A stretch of DNA of 64,000 nt. Origin: Arenibacter certesii DSM 19833 (GTDB lineage Bacteria; Bacteroidota; Bacteroidia; Flavobacteriales; Flavobacteriaceae). The notes under the pieces were generated by a model that saw nothing but the letters and a program-made list of their open reading frames with translations, was not told the DNA's origin and ran no database searches. Position 1 is the stretch's first letter; every line of letters starts with the position of its first letter. The stretch spans positions 1-64,000 of the forward strand of contig NZ_AUCB01000010.1 in assembly GCF_000429545.1 (NCBI RefSeq). Direction: 5' to 3'. Below are positions 56,460-64,000 of the stretch, one piece after another. The position numbers and the translations under genes were made by a program.

Positions 56460-57401
56460 ATGCAGAACAGAATCACTACGCTTTTTAATATTTCCTATCC
56501 TATAATTCAGGCAGGTATGGTCTGGGCCAGTGGCTGGCGATTGGCTTCTGCAGTATCAAACGCAGGTGGCTTGGGAGTTATTGGCGCTGGGTCTATGTAC
56601 CCAGAAGTGCTTAGAGAACATATTCTTAAATGTAAGCAGGCCACGGACAGGCCTTTTGCCGTAAACGTTCCCATGTTATATCCAGATATTGATAAGCACA
56701 TGGATATTATTGTGGAGCTAGGGGTGAAAATTGTTTTTACCTCAGCAGGAAATCCAAAAACCTGGACCGGCTTTTTAAAGGAAAAGGGCATTACCGTAGT
56801 ACATGTGGTGAGTAGTGTAAAGTTTGCCCTAAAGGCAGAAGAAGCTGGGGTAGACGCCATTGTAGCAGAAGGGTTTGAAGCAGGAGGTCACAATGGAAGG
56901 GACGAAACTACTACACTAACGCTACTACCTGCTGTTAAGGAGAAAATAAACATACCTATTATTGCTGCTGGCGGAATCGCTACAGGAAAATCAATGTTGG
57001 CTGCTATGGTTTTAGGGGCCGATGGGGTTCAAGTAGGAAGTAGGTTTGTGGCTAGTGATGAGGCTTCATCTCATCCCGACTTTAAGCAAAAGGTAGTAGA
57101 AGCCGGTGAAGGAGCAACTAAACTGACCTTAAAAGAGCTTGCCCCCGTGAGAATGCTTAAAAATAAGTTTTTTCACGATATTCAAGATGCATATGCTAAG
57201 GGAGCTACCGTAGAGGATCTTAAAACTTTATTGGGACGTGCTAGAGCAAAACGTGGAATGTTTGAAGGAGATATGGAAGAAGGAGAGCTAGAAATTGGTC
57301 AGGTGGCAGCCATCATCCACGATATAAGACCTGCTGCAACCATTGTTCAGGATATGATTACTGAATTTAAAGAAGCGCAAAAGGAAGCTGCTAGATTTTA
57401 A
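56460..57401 (+). CDS. Nitronate monooxygenase / FabK-type flavoprotein
   Basis: A 313-residue FMN-dependent TIM-barrel protein of the 2-nitropropane dioxygenase family. Motifs: PIIQAGMVWASGWRLASAVS, VAEGFEAGGHNGRDETTTLT (active-site His), IIAAGGIATGKSMLAAMVLG and ADGVQVGSRFVASDE (FMN-binding). Members can be nitronate monooxygenase or enoyl-ACP reductase II (FabK); the sequence does not settle which. It ends 27 bases before the convergent DinB gene. Confidence 0.9.
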   Translation: MQNRITTLFNISYPIIQAGMVWASGWRLASAVSNAGGLGVIGAGSMYPEVLREHILKCKQATDRPFAVNVPMLYPDIDKHMDIIVELGVKIVFTSAGNPKTWTGFLKEKGITVVHVVSSVKFALKAEEAGVDAIVAEGFEAGGHNGRDETTTLTLLPAVKEKINIPIIAAGGIATGKSMLAAMVLGADGVQVGSRFVASDEASSHPDFKQKVVEAGEGATKLTLKELAPVRMLKNKFFHDIQDAYAKGATVEDLKTLLGRARAKRGMFEGDMEEGELEIGQVAAIIHDIRPAATIVQDMITEFKEAQKEAARF

Positions 57402-57428
57402 GAAGCAATTACAGAAGGTATAGTCTTA

Positions 57429-57941
57429 TTATAACACGCGTATAGTCACCAACATCTGGCCAATATGGCGCTGACTGTGTTCTGCAGCGTGAAATAAGAG
57501 ACCGAGTACCGTAGAGGGTAGTTTTTTACGACCCACCGTGCGGGCCATGGTCAGTTCGGATTCTGGTAATTGTTTGAACAATAATAGTGCTTCCTCTACC
57601 TTTTTATCAAACTTACTAACCAAACCGGAAACCGTAATGCTGGAATTGGGTTGCCCTTCCTGTTTTAAGTATTGGAACTGTTGCTCGGAAAGTGATCTAT
57701 TCTGTGCATAAGTCATTATCCGATCTAAGACTCCTGTTAAATGCTGCATATGAAATCCTACCGAGGCACAACCCGAAGGTTTTTCCCAAAGCAGGTTATC
57801 TGGAAAATTGACTGTATAAAGTGATAGTTCCATTCTAGATTGCAATAAGGCATGAGCTGCTGGCTGCAAAAAGGATGAAATCCCTTCAATAGGGCCTCGT
57901 AACCAATATTCAGGTTCTGTTGGTGTAGTTATTTTGGCCAT
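57429..57941 (-). CDS. DinB family protein
   Basis: A 170-residue four-helix DinB/YfiT-like protein. Putative metal-site histidines are in GFHMQHLTGVLDRIM (His near residue 65) and the C-terminal LLFHAAEHSQRHIGQMLVTI (His pair near residue 153-157). DinB-like proteins act as thiol-dependent transferases or unknown enzymes. Paired with the DUF2007 gene (5-base gap). Confidence 0.9.
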   Translation of the reverse strand: MAKITTPTEPEYWLRGPIEGISSFLQPAAHALLQSRMELSLYTVNFPDNLLWEKPSGCASVGFHMQHLTGVLDRIMTYAQNRSLSEQQFQYLKQEGQPNSSITVSGLVSKFDKKVEEALLLFKQLPESELTMARTVGRKKLPSTVLGLLFHAAEHSQRHIGQMLVTIRVL

Positions 57942-57946
57942 AGTTA

Positions 57947-58183
57947 TTATTCAGAATCAGTAATTGCTGTAACCCGATCTACTACGGATTTAGCCTTATC
58001 AGCTTCTTCACTTTGGACATAGATTTCTTGAACCCCCTGCATTGCGGAAGGAAAACCTGCTAACCGCCCCGATTCAGTCTCATCCTTTATAACGGGTGTT
58101 ATACCGATATCCATTAGCTCTGCTTTAATTCTATTCGAAATCAGAAAATTTCCAGAAAATATTTTTATATAATCGCTGTCCAT
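57947..58183 (-). CDS. DUF2007 domain-containing protein
   Basis: A 78-residue small protein: IKIFSGNFLISNRIKAELMD followed by IGITPVIKDETESGRLAGF and QEIYVQSEEADKAKSVVD is the DUF2007 signature (putative signal-transduction or PII-like fold). Function unknown. Operon partner of DinB. Confidence 0.88.
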   Translation of the reverse strand: MDSDYIKIFSGNFLISNRIKAELMDIGITPVIKDETESGRLAGFPSAMQGVQEIYVQSEEADKAKSVVDRVTAITDSE

Positions 58184-58290
58184 AGTCTCCTTTTTTAAGA
58201 TTCATTTAAAGTTAACAAATATTAGGAGATAGCATACGGAAATGGGCAATTTATAATCATTAGGAATCACTGGGAAAATGAGTTGACCAA

Positions 58291-58946
58291 TTATTCGGTT
58301 TTAAGGATGCTTATATCCTTTATCAATCGATTTACCTCTTCATCGAGAGTGCCATTATAAATTCCCCTAATCTGCTTTGCTTTATCTACAAGTACAAAAT
58401 TTGGGGTATGGATAAAATCTTGAAATCCGCCATCCTCTTCATCTACAGCCGCAAAAAAGCGCTTTCTTGCCAAATCGTGAATATGCTTTTTATTACCTGT
58501 AGTAATATTCCATTTGGATTGCACTGCGCCATTTTTATTAGCAAATTCCCTTATACGGGTACACTATCTAATACTGGAATTACAGAGAGGGATAGGAGCT
58601 TAACCTCCTCGTCTTCTATGAAGAAGTCTTGCATTTTATTCATATTGTTTGTCATGATTAGGCAGATACTAGGGCAGCAGGTAAAGAAAAAATCTGCAAC
58701 ATAAATTTTGTCCTGATAGTCTAAGTGGCTAACACTATCCCCATTTTGGTTGATAAGGCTAAAATTGGCGACAACATGATTAATAGAATCCTTTTGTTTG
58801 CTAAGATCCACTAATTCTGAGTTGAAGTCTGTGGGATTGTAGATGGGGAGTTGCTTCGTTTCCGCTGTTAAATTTTTACTTATATAAACAAGGAGCATTG
58901 CAATAATTAATATTGTTATACTACTTGAAAACCTCCTGTTTCCCAT
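58291..58946 (-). pseudogene. SCO1/SenC family protein, frameshifted
   Basis: Together the pieces 58551-58946 and 58291-58524 form one SCO family protein (copper chaperone for cytochrome oxidase, thioredoxin-like). The first piece has a signal anchor and the copper motif TCCPSICLIMTNN (Cys91 and Cys95), ending at LDSVPV then TAA at 58553-58551. Dropping one base near 58554 restores the frame: V-I-R-E-F-A-N-K-N-G continues into QSKWNITTGNKK and the copper-ligand His in FIHTPNFVLVDK. So an A was probably lost in GTAATA. Both copper ligands survive, so decay is recent, or this could be a sequencing error. The next upstream gene is also disrupted. Confidence 0.82.
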
Positions 58947-58999
58947 ACTTTTCGTCTTAATTAACTCATTAAAAATAAACTTCTATAGCATTATCCTAT

Positions 59000-60702
59000 T
59001 TAAAGTATAGAGCTGTTAATAGTTAAGTCGGCATACTGCCATGCGGCATCAAATTCTTTTTTTATGCCATTGGCTTCTTCCATTTTGTTCTGCGCCTTTA
59101 AACTGTGGTATAAACCAATAAGGGACCACCCGTTTTGGCGAAGTGCATTTAAATCTTCTTTAAAGCGCATCTCTGCTTCTTCATACTTTTCGGCTTTTAG
59201 TAAGACCGCGCCTAAGCTTTGTCGTACAGGAATATGCCAAGGAGCAGGTTCGCTATAGATTAATTGATCCTCAAAGTTCACCCCTCTATTCAAATGTTCT
59301 ATTGCCTTAGGTAGATTGCCTTCGGCAGCGGCAAGTTCACCAGCTACCACTTCGTAGGCCACTTTGGCTATAATAGAAGAGGGATTGGTATAATTAGCAA
59401 TGATTTTTTCTAGTTCAGGGTTGTTCCGCATTTTATTAAGTGCATCTAATTCTTCCTTAGCTTCTTTTAAGTTGTTTTTTCTTATAAAGTCAATACCACG
59501 TATATGATGCCAAATAAGTTTAAGATGCGAATATTGATCCCCAGGATAAGGTGTAGTTAAAATATCATTCCATTTTCCAAATCGGGTATACGCCAAAAGT
59601 GGGGTAGAAACGAAATCTTGTAAAAAGTGTAAATTTTCTAACTCCCCAATGGGGACTTTTTCGGCGGTTTTTTTAGCTGCGTCAATTGCAGTTTCGCTAT
59701 CTCCCAATAAGCTGGCAGCTGACCATAGAAAGTGAAGGTTATGTGGGTAGTAGCCTAGGGGATACATTCCCTGAGCAAAACATTACGAAATATAATCTTC
59801 ATCTGCTAAAATCGCCGCTTTATTGACTTCTACGGCATCTTTATATCTGCCACCCGGATATAAATATGAGAAGGCATGTGTACAATATGGCCTGCTGCTG
59901 GCATTAATGATCCCAACCTATCTGCACTAGGAACGGCGAGATTTGGGTGGGGAAGTTCCACCATATGTATATAGTAATGGTGTGCTCCAGGATGATCAGG
60001 ATTCAACTGCATAGCGCGTTCTAAGGCAGCTTTTCCCTTTGGGGTGTTGGTAGCGGGATTCCCCTCACTATCTCAATAATTCCATGGCGTAGTATTCATT
60101 ACCGCTTCGGCATACATCGTCTGTACGTCTGCATCTTCTGGAAAATTATTAGCAACCTCTGCCATGGCATTCATATAGGCCACATTGAGTTCCGCAATAT
60201 CGGCAGATAAATCATTGCTGTATCTATGGGTCAATGCGGCTATTAAGGCTTGTTCTTTTGGGGAAGCATTAGCAGCTAGTTTTTTAGCTTTCATTAGTGC
60301 CTCGTACGATTTTAATTTTCGCTCATCATCTGGTAAAGCATCGTTTATATTTGGGCCTAGTACATAAGCCTGACCCCAATATGTCATGGCCGCTTTGGGA
60401 TCTAGTCTACTTGCCTCCATGAAAGATCGGTGCGCTTCTGCATGGTTAAAGGCGTAGGCCAGTTTTAGGCCCTGATTGAAAAAAGTTTGTGCTTTTTCTA
60501 TTTTTGTGCTTATACTAAAATGATGAGTTCCTAGATTTTCGAACAAGGGTGATATCTGCTGGGTCGTATCTACATTGCGCAACATAAATTTTGCTACTGT
60601 ACATTTCATAAAATACATAGAGGCCTGTTGGGGTTTATTGATCACATCGTTTCCTTCAATATTATTTTCGGGTTTGGTCATTAAAAAAATAAAGAAATAC
60701 AT
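59000..60702 (-). pseudogene. TPR-repeat protein, broken by two stops and a frameshift
   Basis: One tetratricopeptide-like protein in at least three pieces. From 60702 the frame reads through repeats such as FFNQGLKLAYAFNHAEAHRS to NTTPWNY, then an in-frame TGA (60075-60073), which probably was a TGG. It continues into DSEGNPATNTPKGK and RLGSLMPAAGHIVHMPSHIY. At about 59849-59853 a single base is missing (GTGGGC-like to GTGGC), after which R-Y-K-D-A-V-E-V-N-K continues in another frame until an in-frame TAA (59785-59783, probably a CAA) before CFAQGMYPLGYYPHNLHF and on to the C-terminus. Its N-terminal signal peptide is unclear. It lies 53 bases upstream of the SCO pseudogene and is likely its operon partner. 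Confidence 0.85.
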
Positions 60703-61223
60703 AGAGCGAGGATTCCTACTACCTCTACCGACTTTGTTTTTATCATATTATATTTTAGTGGTTAATGGAGCATAAGTGCCTATTATAAGGGAAACATTGA
60801 AAGACCTTTTATTTAAGAGGTTTAAATTCATTGTATTATAATTCAAATTGCTTGTTAGTACTAAGTGATCTAATTATATATCAAGTGTATTACTCCTTAT
60901 ATTACCTTGTTGATCAAGTTCTTTAAAAAAGGAAGGACCACTTTATAATGGTATTATAGCTAAAGTGAGTTATGCTTATTTTGCCTAGGTTGAACAATTA
61001 AACACCATTGATCAATGCACTATAATGGACTACATTTTTCTAAAAGTACCTGAAGGGGGAAGATATTCTTGATTTCGAGGGATAGATTCTAATATGGGAA
61101 TCAAGGATATACTTGTTCCACGGTGTCTTAAAGATAGTTTATTTTGATTTTAACAACAAAAATAATTCTTTAAAATACTGAAAGTCTGCGCTGTGCTATT
61201 GGGTATTTTACGAAGTATTTTAA
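60703..61223. other. Intergenic region upstream of the TPR pseudogene
   Basis: About 520 AT-rich bases without a plausible frame on either strand, terminator or repeat. It may contain the decayed promoter of the two pseudogenes; I see nothing else in it. Confidence 0.45.
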
Positions 61224-62558
61224 TTACAGCAGTCCCCGTGCTTTAATTTCTAAATACTTGTTGATGGTATTAATTGTTAAGTTTTCTGGTTTGGTAAGTA
61301 TGGTTTGTATACCGTGTTTGCGAAGCTCGTTTACAATGAGCTTTTTTTCATAAATAAACTTCTCGGCTATGGTCTTTTCAAATATTTGTTGCGTGGTTTG
61401 GGCCTTTTCTGCTACAAACCGATTGAGCTCTGTATTCTCAAAGAAAATAACCACCAATAAGTGTTGTTTTGCGATGGCCTTTAAATAGGGGAGCTGTCTT
61501 TCTAAAGCATCCAACGTTTCAAAATTAGTATACAGTATTAGCAGACTCCTATGGTTAATGTTTCTTTTTATATCAGCGTAAAGCAGACTATAATCGCTTT
61601 CTAAAAAATTGGTTTTTATATTATATAGTGTTTCTAGGATAAGGTTCATTTGCGCGCTTCGCCGTTCTGCCACCACCCTATTTTCTATTTTATTGCTAAA
61701 GGCAAACATGCCTGCTTTATCCTGCTTTTTTATTGCAATATTGGAAATTACCAGGCTAGAATTAACCGCATAATCTAACAGACTAAGTCCCTCAAAAGGC
61801 ATTTTCATTACACGCCCCTTGTCTATGATAGAATATATGGGCTGAGATCTTTCATCCTGAAATTGATTTACCATCAAATGACCTCTTTTAGCCGTTGCTT
61901 TCCAATTAATATTTCGGATATCATCGCCTGGCACATAGTCCTTTATCTGTTCAAACTCCATGGTATGGCCAATTCTCCTTATTTTTTTTAGGCCATATTC
62001 AAACAGTCGATTTGTAAAGGCCATTAGATTGTATTTGCGAAGTTGTAGAAAAGAAGGATACACGGGTACTTCTTGTTGGTTGCAGAAAGTATACTTTTTA
62101 ACCACTAGTCCAAGAGGGGAGTTGGCAAAAACATTTAAATTCCCAAAAACATATACGCCTCTTTCAGTAGGTCTTATCTGATAGGTATATCGTTTTTCCT
62201 TTCCCTTTCCAAGAGTAGAAATTATTCTAAAATCCCGTTTTTGGAATTGATGAGGTAGCTCATCCAGAATTTTAATCCTTACCGAAAACAAATAAGAATT
62301 AGAGAGCGAGATTTCAATCTCATTATCATCTCCGTTCGATAATTTTTCTGGAACTATACGCTTTCCCAAAAGGACTCCTTTTGACGCAAACAGGAGTAGG
62401 AAGTCCACCATAAATACCAATACAAAAACAAAAAACAATAGTTTAATCACTCCCATCAGATCAGGAAAAATATAGGACAAAATAAATCCTATGATAATTC
62501 CTGTTAAGACGATAAAAAACCGTTTCTCTAAATAGGTGTTTTTAAATATGTTTTTCAA
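61224..62558 (-). CDS. DUF58 domain-containing protein
   Basis: A 444-residue protein with two N-terminal transmembrane segments (~13-30, 36-54) and a DUF58 domain that resembles a VWA-like fold. The diagnostic block GDDIRNINWKATAKRGHLMV appears near residue 215, with RIGHTMEFEQIKDYVPG just before. It works with the MoxR ATPase in the next gene (39 bases away) in a putative chaperone or metal-insertion system; such MoxR/DUF58 pairs lie next to aerotolerance and gliding-related genes in Bacteroidota. Client unknown. Confidence 0.92.
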   Translation of the reverse strand: MKNIFKNTYLEKRFFIVLTGIIIGFILSYIFPDLMGVIKLLFFVFVLVFMVDFLLLFASKGVLLGKRIVPEKLSNGDDNEIEISLSNSYLFSVRIKILDELPHQFQKRDFRIISTLGKGKEKRYTYQIRPTERGVYVFGNLNVFANSPLGLVVKKYTFCNQQEVPVYPSFLQLRKYNLMAFTNRLFEYGLKKIRRIGHTMEFEQIKDYVPGDDIRNINWKATAKRGHLMVNQFQDERSQPIYSIIDKGRVMKMPFEGLSLLDYAVNSSLVISNIAIKKQDKAGMFAFSNKIENRVVAERRSAQMNLILETLYNIKTNFLESDYSLLYADIKRNINHRSLLILYTNFETLDALERQLPYLKAIAKQHLLVVIFFENTELNRFVAEKAQTTQQIFEKTIAEKFIYEKKLIVNELRKHGIQTILTKPENLTINTINKYLEIKARGLL

Positions 62559-62597
62559 AATTGGCTTCGTTTTTGGAAATAAAACTTTTTATGGTCT

Positions 62598-63602
62598 TTA
62601 TCTTGGTACTTCCATAGTTTTAATAATTTGTTCTACCACCTTCTCAGGTGTAAGTCCCTCCATTTCGCGCTCAGGGGTTAATATAATCCGATGTCCTATA
62701 ATGGCTGGGGCCACCTTTTTTATATCATCTGGTGTAACAAAATCGCGTCCGTTTATTGCGGCCATAGCCTTAGAGGCATCCATAATGGCAATAGAAGCCC
62801 TTGGAGATGCTCCAAGATATAAATTGGCATTTACCCGGGTATTATTTACAATGCCGGCTATATACTTCATCAAATTTTGCTCAATTATTATTTCCTTTAT
62901 AATATCCTGATACGCGGCAATCTGTTCAGCAGTAAGTATGGGTGTTATTTGATCTTCGGCTACCTTATTTTTTTGCTGGTGCTTGTTTTCAAGGATTTTA
63001 ATCTCTTCTTCCATGGAAGGATAGTTGACCTTTATTTTAAAAAGGAAACGGTCTAATTGCGCCTCTGGCAATCTATAGGTACCCTCTTGTTCAATGGGGT
63101 TCTGGGTGGCAAAGACCAAAAAGGGAGCTTGCATTTGATATTCCTTTGAGTCAATGGTGATTTGCCGCTCTGCCATGGCCTCAAATAAAGCAGCTTGGGT
63201 TTTCGCTGGAGCCCTATTTATTTCATCGATCAAAATAATATTGGAAAATATAGGCCCTTTTTTAAACTCAAATTCTGAGGTTTTTACGTTAAAAATAGAG
63301 GTCCCTAGAATATCACTAGGCATTAAGTCTGGTGTAAACTGAATTCTACTGAAATTCACGTTCAATGTTTTTGCCAAGAGTTTTGCGGTAATCGTTTTTG
63401 CTACCCCTGGTACCCCTTCAATTAAGGAATGTCCGTTGGCTAGGATAGAAATGATTAATAGTTGGATCATATCTTGCTGACCAACAATTATTTTTCCAAG
63501 CTCTGCCTTAATTTGAGCCACAGAGGTCTGTAATTCTCCTAGGTCTATTCTATTTGTAAATTCCAAAGGATTGCTGCCCTCTTCTTTTGTTATTTCTTCC
63601 AT
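62598..63602 (-). CDS. MoxR family AAA+ ATPase
   Basis: A 334-residue AAA+ ATPase of the MoxR group, a chaperone that remodels or inserts cofactors in client complexes. Walker A is IEGVPGVAKTITAKLLAKT, Walker B LIDEINRAPAKTQAALFEAM, followed by sensor 1 VFATQNPIEQEGTYRLPEAQ and the arginine-finger region. Two bases from the DUF4350 gene and 39 bases from DUF58, so the three form an operon. Confidence 0.95.
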   Translation of the reverse strand: MEEITKEEGSNPLEFTNRIDLGELQTSVAQIKAELGKIIVGQQDMIQLLIISILANGHSLIEGVPGVAKTITAKLLAKTLNVNFSRIQFTPDLMPSDILGTSIFNVKTSEFEFKKGPIFSNIILIDEINRAPAKTQAALFEAMAERQITIDSKEYQMQAPFLVFATQNPIEQEGTYRLPEAQLDRFLFKIKVNYPSMEEEIKILENKHQQKNKVAEDQITPILTAEQIAAYQDIIKEIIIEQNLMKYIAGIVNNTRVNANLYLGASPRASIAIMDASKAMAAINGRDFVTPDDIKKVAPAIIGHRIILTPEREMEGLTPEKVVEQIIKTMEVPR

Positions 63603-63604
63603 GC

Positions 63605-64000
63605 TTATTTTTTAAATTGATCTATTTTTTTATTTAGATTGATAAGATCCTGCTCGTTGTGCTGATTTTTGTTTTTTAAGTGGATCAGTAGATCGAGCAT
63701 CGCCTTGGTTTCAGAAATAGACTTTCCTGATCTGGCCGATAGATCGCTTACCGTCTTATCATTTATTTGTTGTGTATTTATATAAAAATGACTCCTTAAA
63801 TATGCTAAAAAGTAGTTGGTTTTCTTTGCAATTAAATCGCTGTAATCTTTATGTTCAAAATAGATTCCCCCTACGGTTTTTACGAAATCTATGGAGGAGT
63901 TATCTAAGGGTTTTATTATTGGAATAATGCGTTGTTCCCTTTTTGCTTTAAAGAGCACAAAGATTAAAATTCCGCTTGTGCCTAAATAGTAGGCCCATTT
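63605..64000 (-). CDS. DUF4350 domain-containing protein, C-terminal part (cut by window edge)
   Basis: The frame is open to base 64000, so the gene begins beyond the window; the 117-residue piece from the GTG at 63958 is only its tail. Visible is a transmembrane segment (WAYYLGTSGILIFVLF) followed by the cytoplasmic tail RIIPIIKPLDNSSIDFVKTV and LLIHLKNKNQHNEQDLINLN, similar to DUF4350 proteins of Flavobacteriaceae as I remember them. First known member of the DUF4350-MoxR-DUF58 operon. Confident that it is partial; family call is moderate. Confidence 0.75.
   Translation of the reverse strand, partial: KWAYYLGTSGILIFVLFKAKREQRIIPIIKPLDNSSIDFVKTVGGIYFEHKDYSDLIAKKTNYFLAYLRSHFYINTQQINDKTVSDLSARSGKSISETKAMLDLLIHLKNKNQHNEQDLINLNKKIDQFKK

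Noticed and set aside
58291-58524. Treating the 77-codon frame as an independent gene
   Set aside because: It starts inside the SCO sequence and contains only the C-terminal half of the family; it is part of the frameshifted gene.
59830-60012. 60-codon frame as a separate small protein
   Set aside because: It is the middle piece of the disrupted TPR gene, joining the pieces on either side.

Overview
The window is about 64 kb of low-GC bacterial chromosome. Gene content points to a member of the Bacteroidota, most likely a (probably marine) Flavobacteriaceae species. Supporting signs are: full copies of families that are typical there (MoxR-DUF58-DUF4350 cluster, DUF4105/Lnb lipoprotein acyltransferase family, BshC, GNAT-nitrilase fusion, two-DUF1080 lipoprotein, RecQ lacking the zinc cysteines, 1119-aa SecA without the C-terminal zinc motif); scarcity of Shine-Dalgarno sequences; and repeated upstream boxes of the form TAnnTTTG, the Bacteroidota sigma -7 element. 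The genus cannot be read safely from the sequence.

Layout. 1-250: the 5' end of a transposase gene running off the left edge, with a hairpin terminator in front of it. 405-4067: a four-gene minus-strand operon that looks like lipid-A or undecaprenyl-linked sugar transfer (GT2, double LAB_N protein, ArnT-like GT39, GEEISWGQR membrane protein). 4179-6719: MeaB, DUF2911 and aldose epimerase. 6945-9665: a DUF1080 lipoprotein plus Gfo/Idh/MocA oxidoreductase pair, probably keto-sugar metabolism. 9805-12385: MsrA, a small secreted protein and a HisKA_2 sensor kinase. 12700-21084: SecA, DUF2795, PduO-type ATR, a small membrane peptide, an ABC-F protein and the Lnb-like protein. 21308-25124: PssA, then the KdsD-like isomerase/TatC/CMD/LptB operon. 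25315-40890: RecQ, LD-carboxypeptidase, a carboxypeptidase-regulatory-domain protein, GNAT-nitrilase, RluF, GH20, DUF1569, a second Gfo/Idh/MocA protein, ALDH and an M14 peptidase. 41104-57401: mostly plus-strand housekeeping genes (BshC, a group II decarboxylase, GuaA, a LysM/periplasmic-binding protein, OsmC, DUF922-like, DUF3820, PyrG, YidC, MnmA, an NMO-type flavoprotein). 57429-64000: minus strand DinB, DUF2007, two adjacent decayed genes (SCO and a TPR protein), then DUF58, MoxR and the end of DUF4350.

Much of the window serves the cell envelope: lipid A/LPS (LAB_N operon, LptB, KdsD-like), phospholipid (PssA), protein export (SecA, TatC, YidC), lipoprotein maturation (Lnb-like) and peptidoglycan (LysM, LD-carboxypeptidase). 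MeaB and the cobalamin adenosyltransferase both support B12-dependent methylmalonyl-CoA mutase, which is not in the window. I found no CRISPR array, tRNA, rRNA, prophage or obvious defence island. The least ordinary signals are the two neighbouring pseudogenes at 58291-60702, an orphan plus-strand terminator at 30489-30520, the double LAB_N operon, and a shrunken methyltransferase-like protein at 17466-18014.
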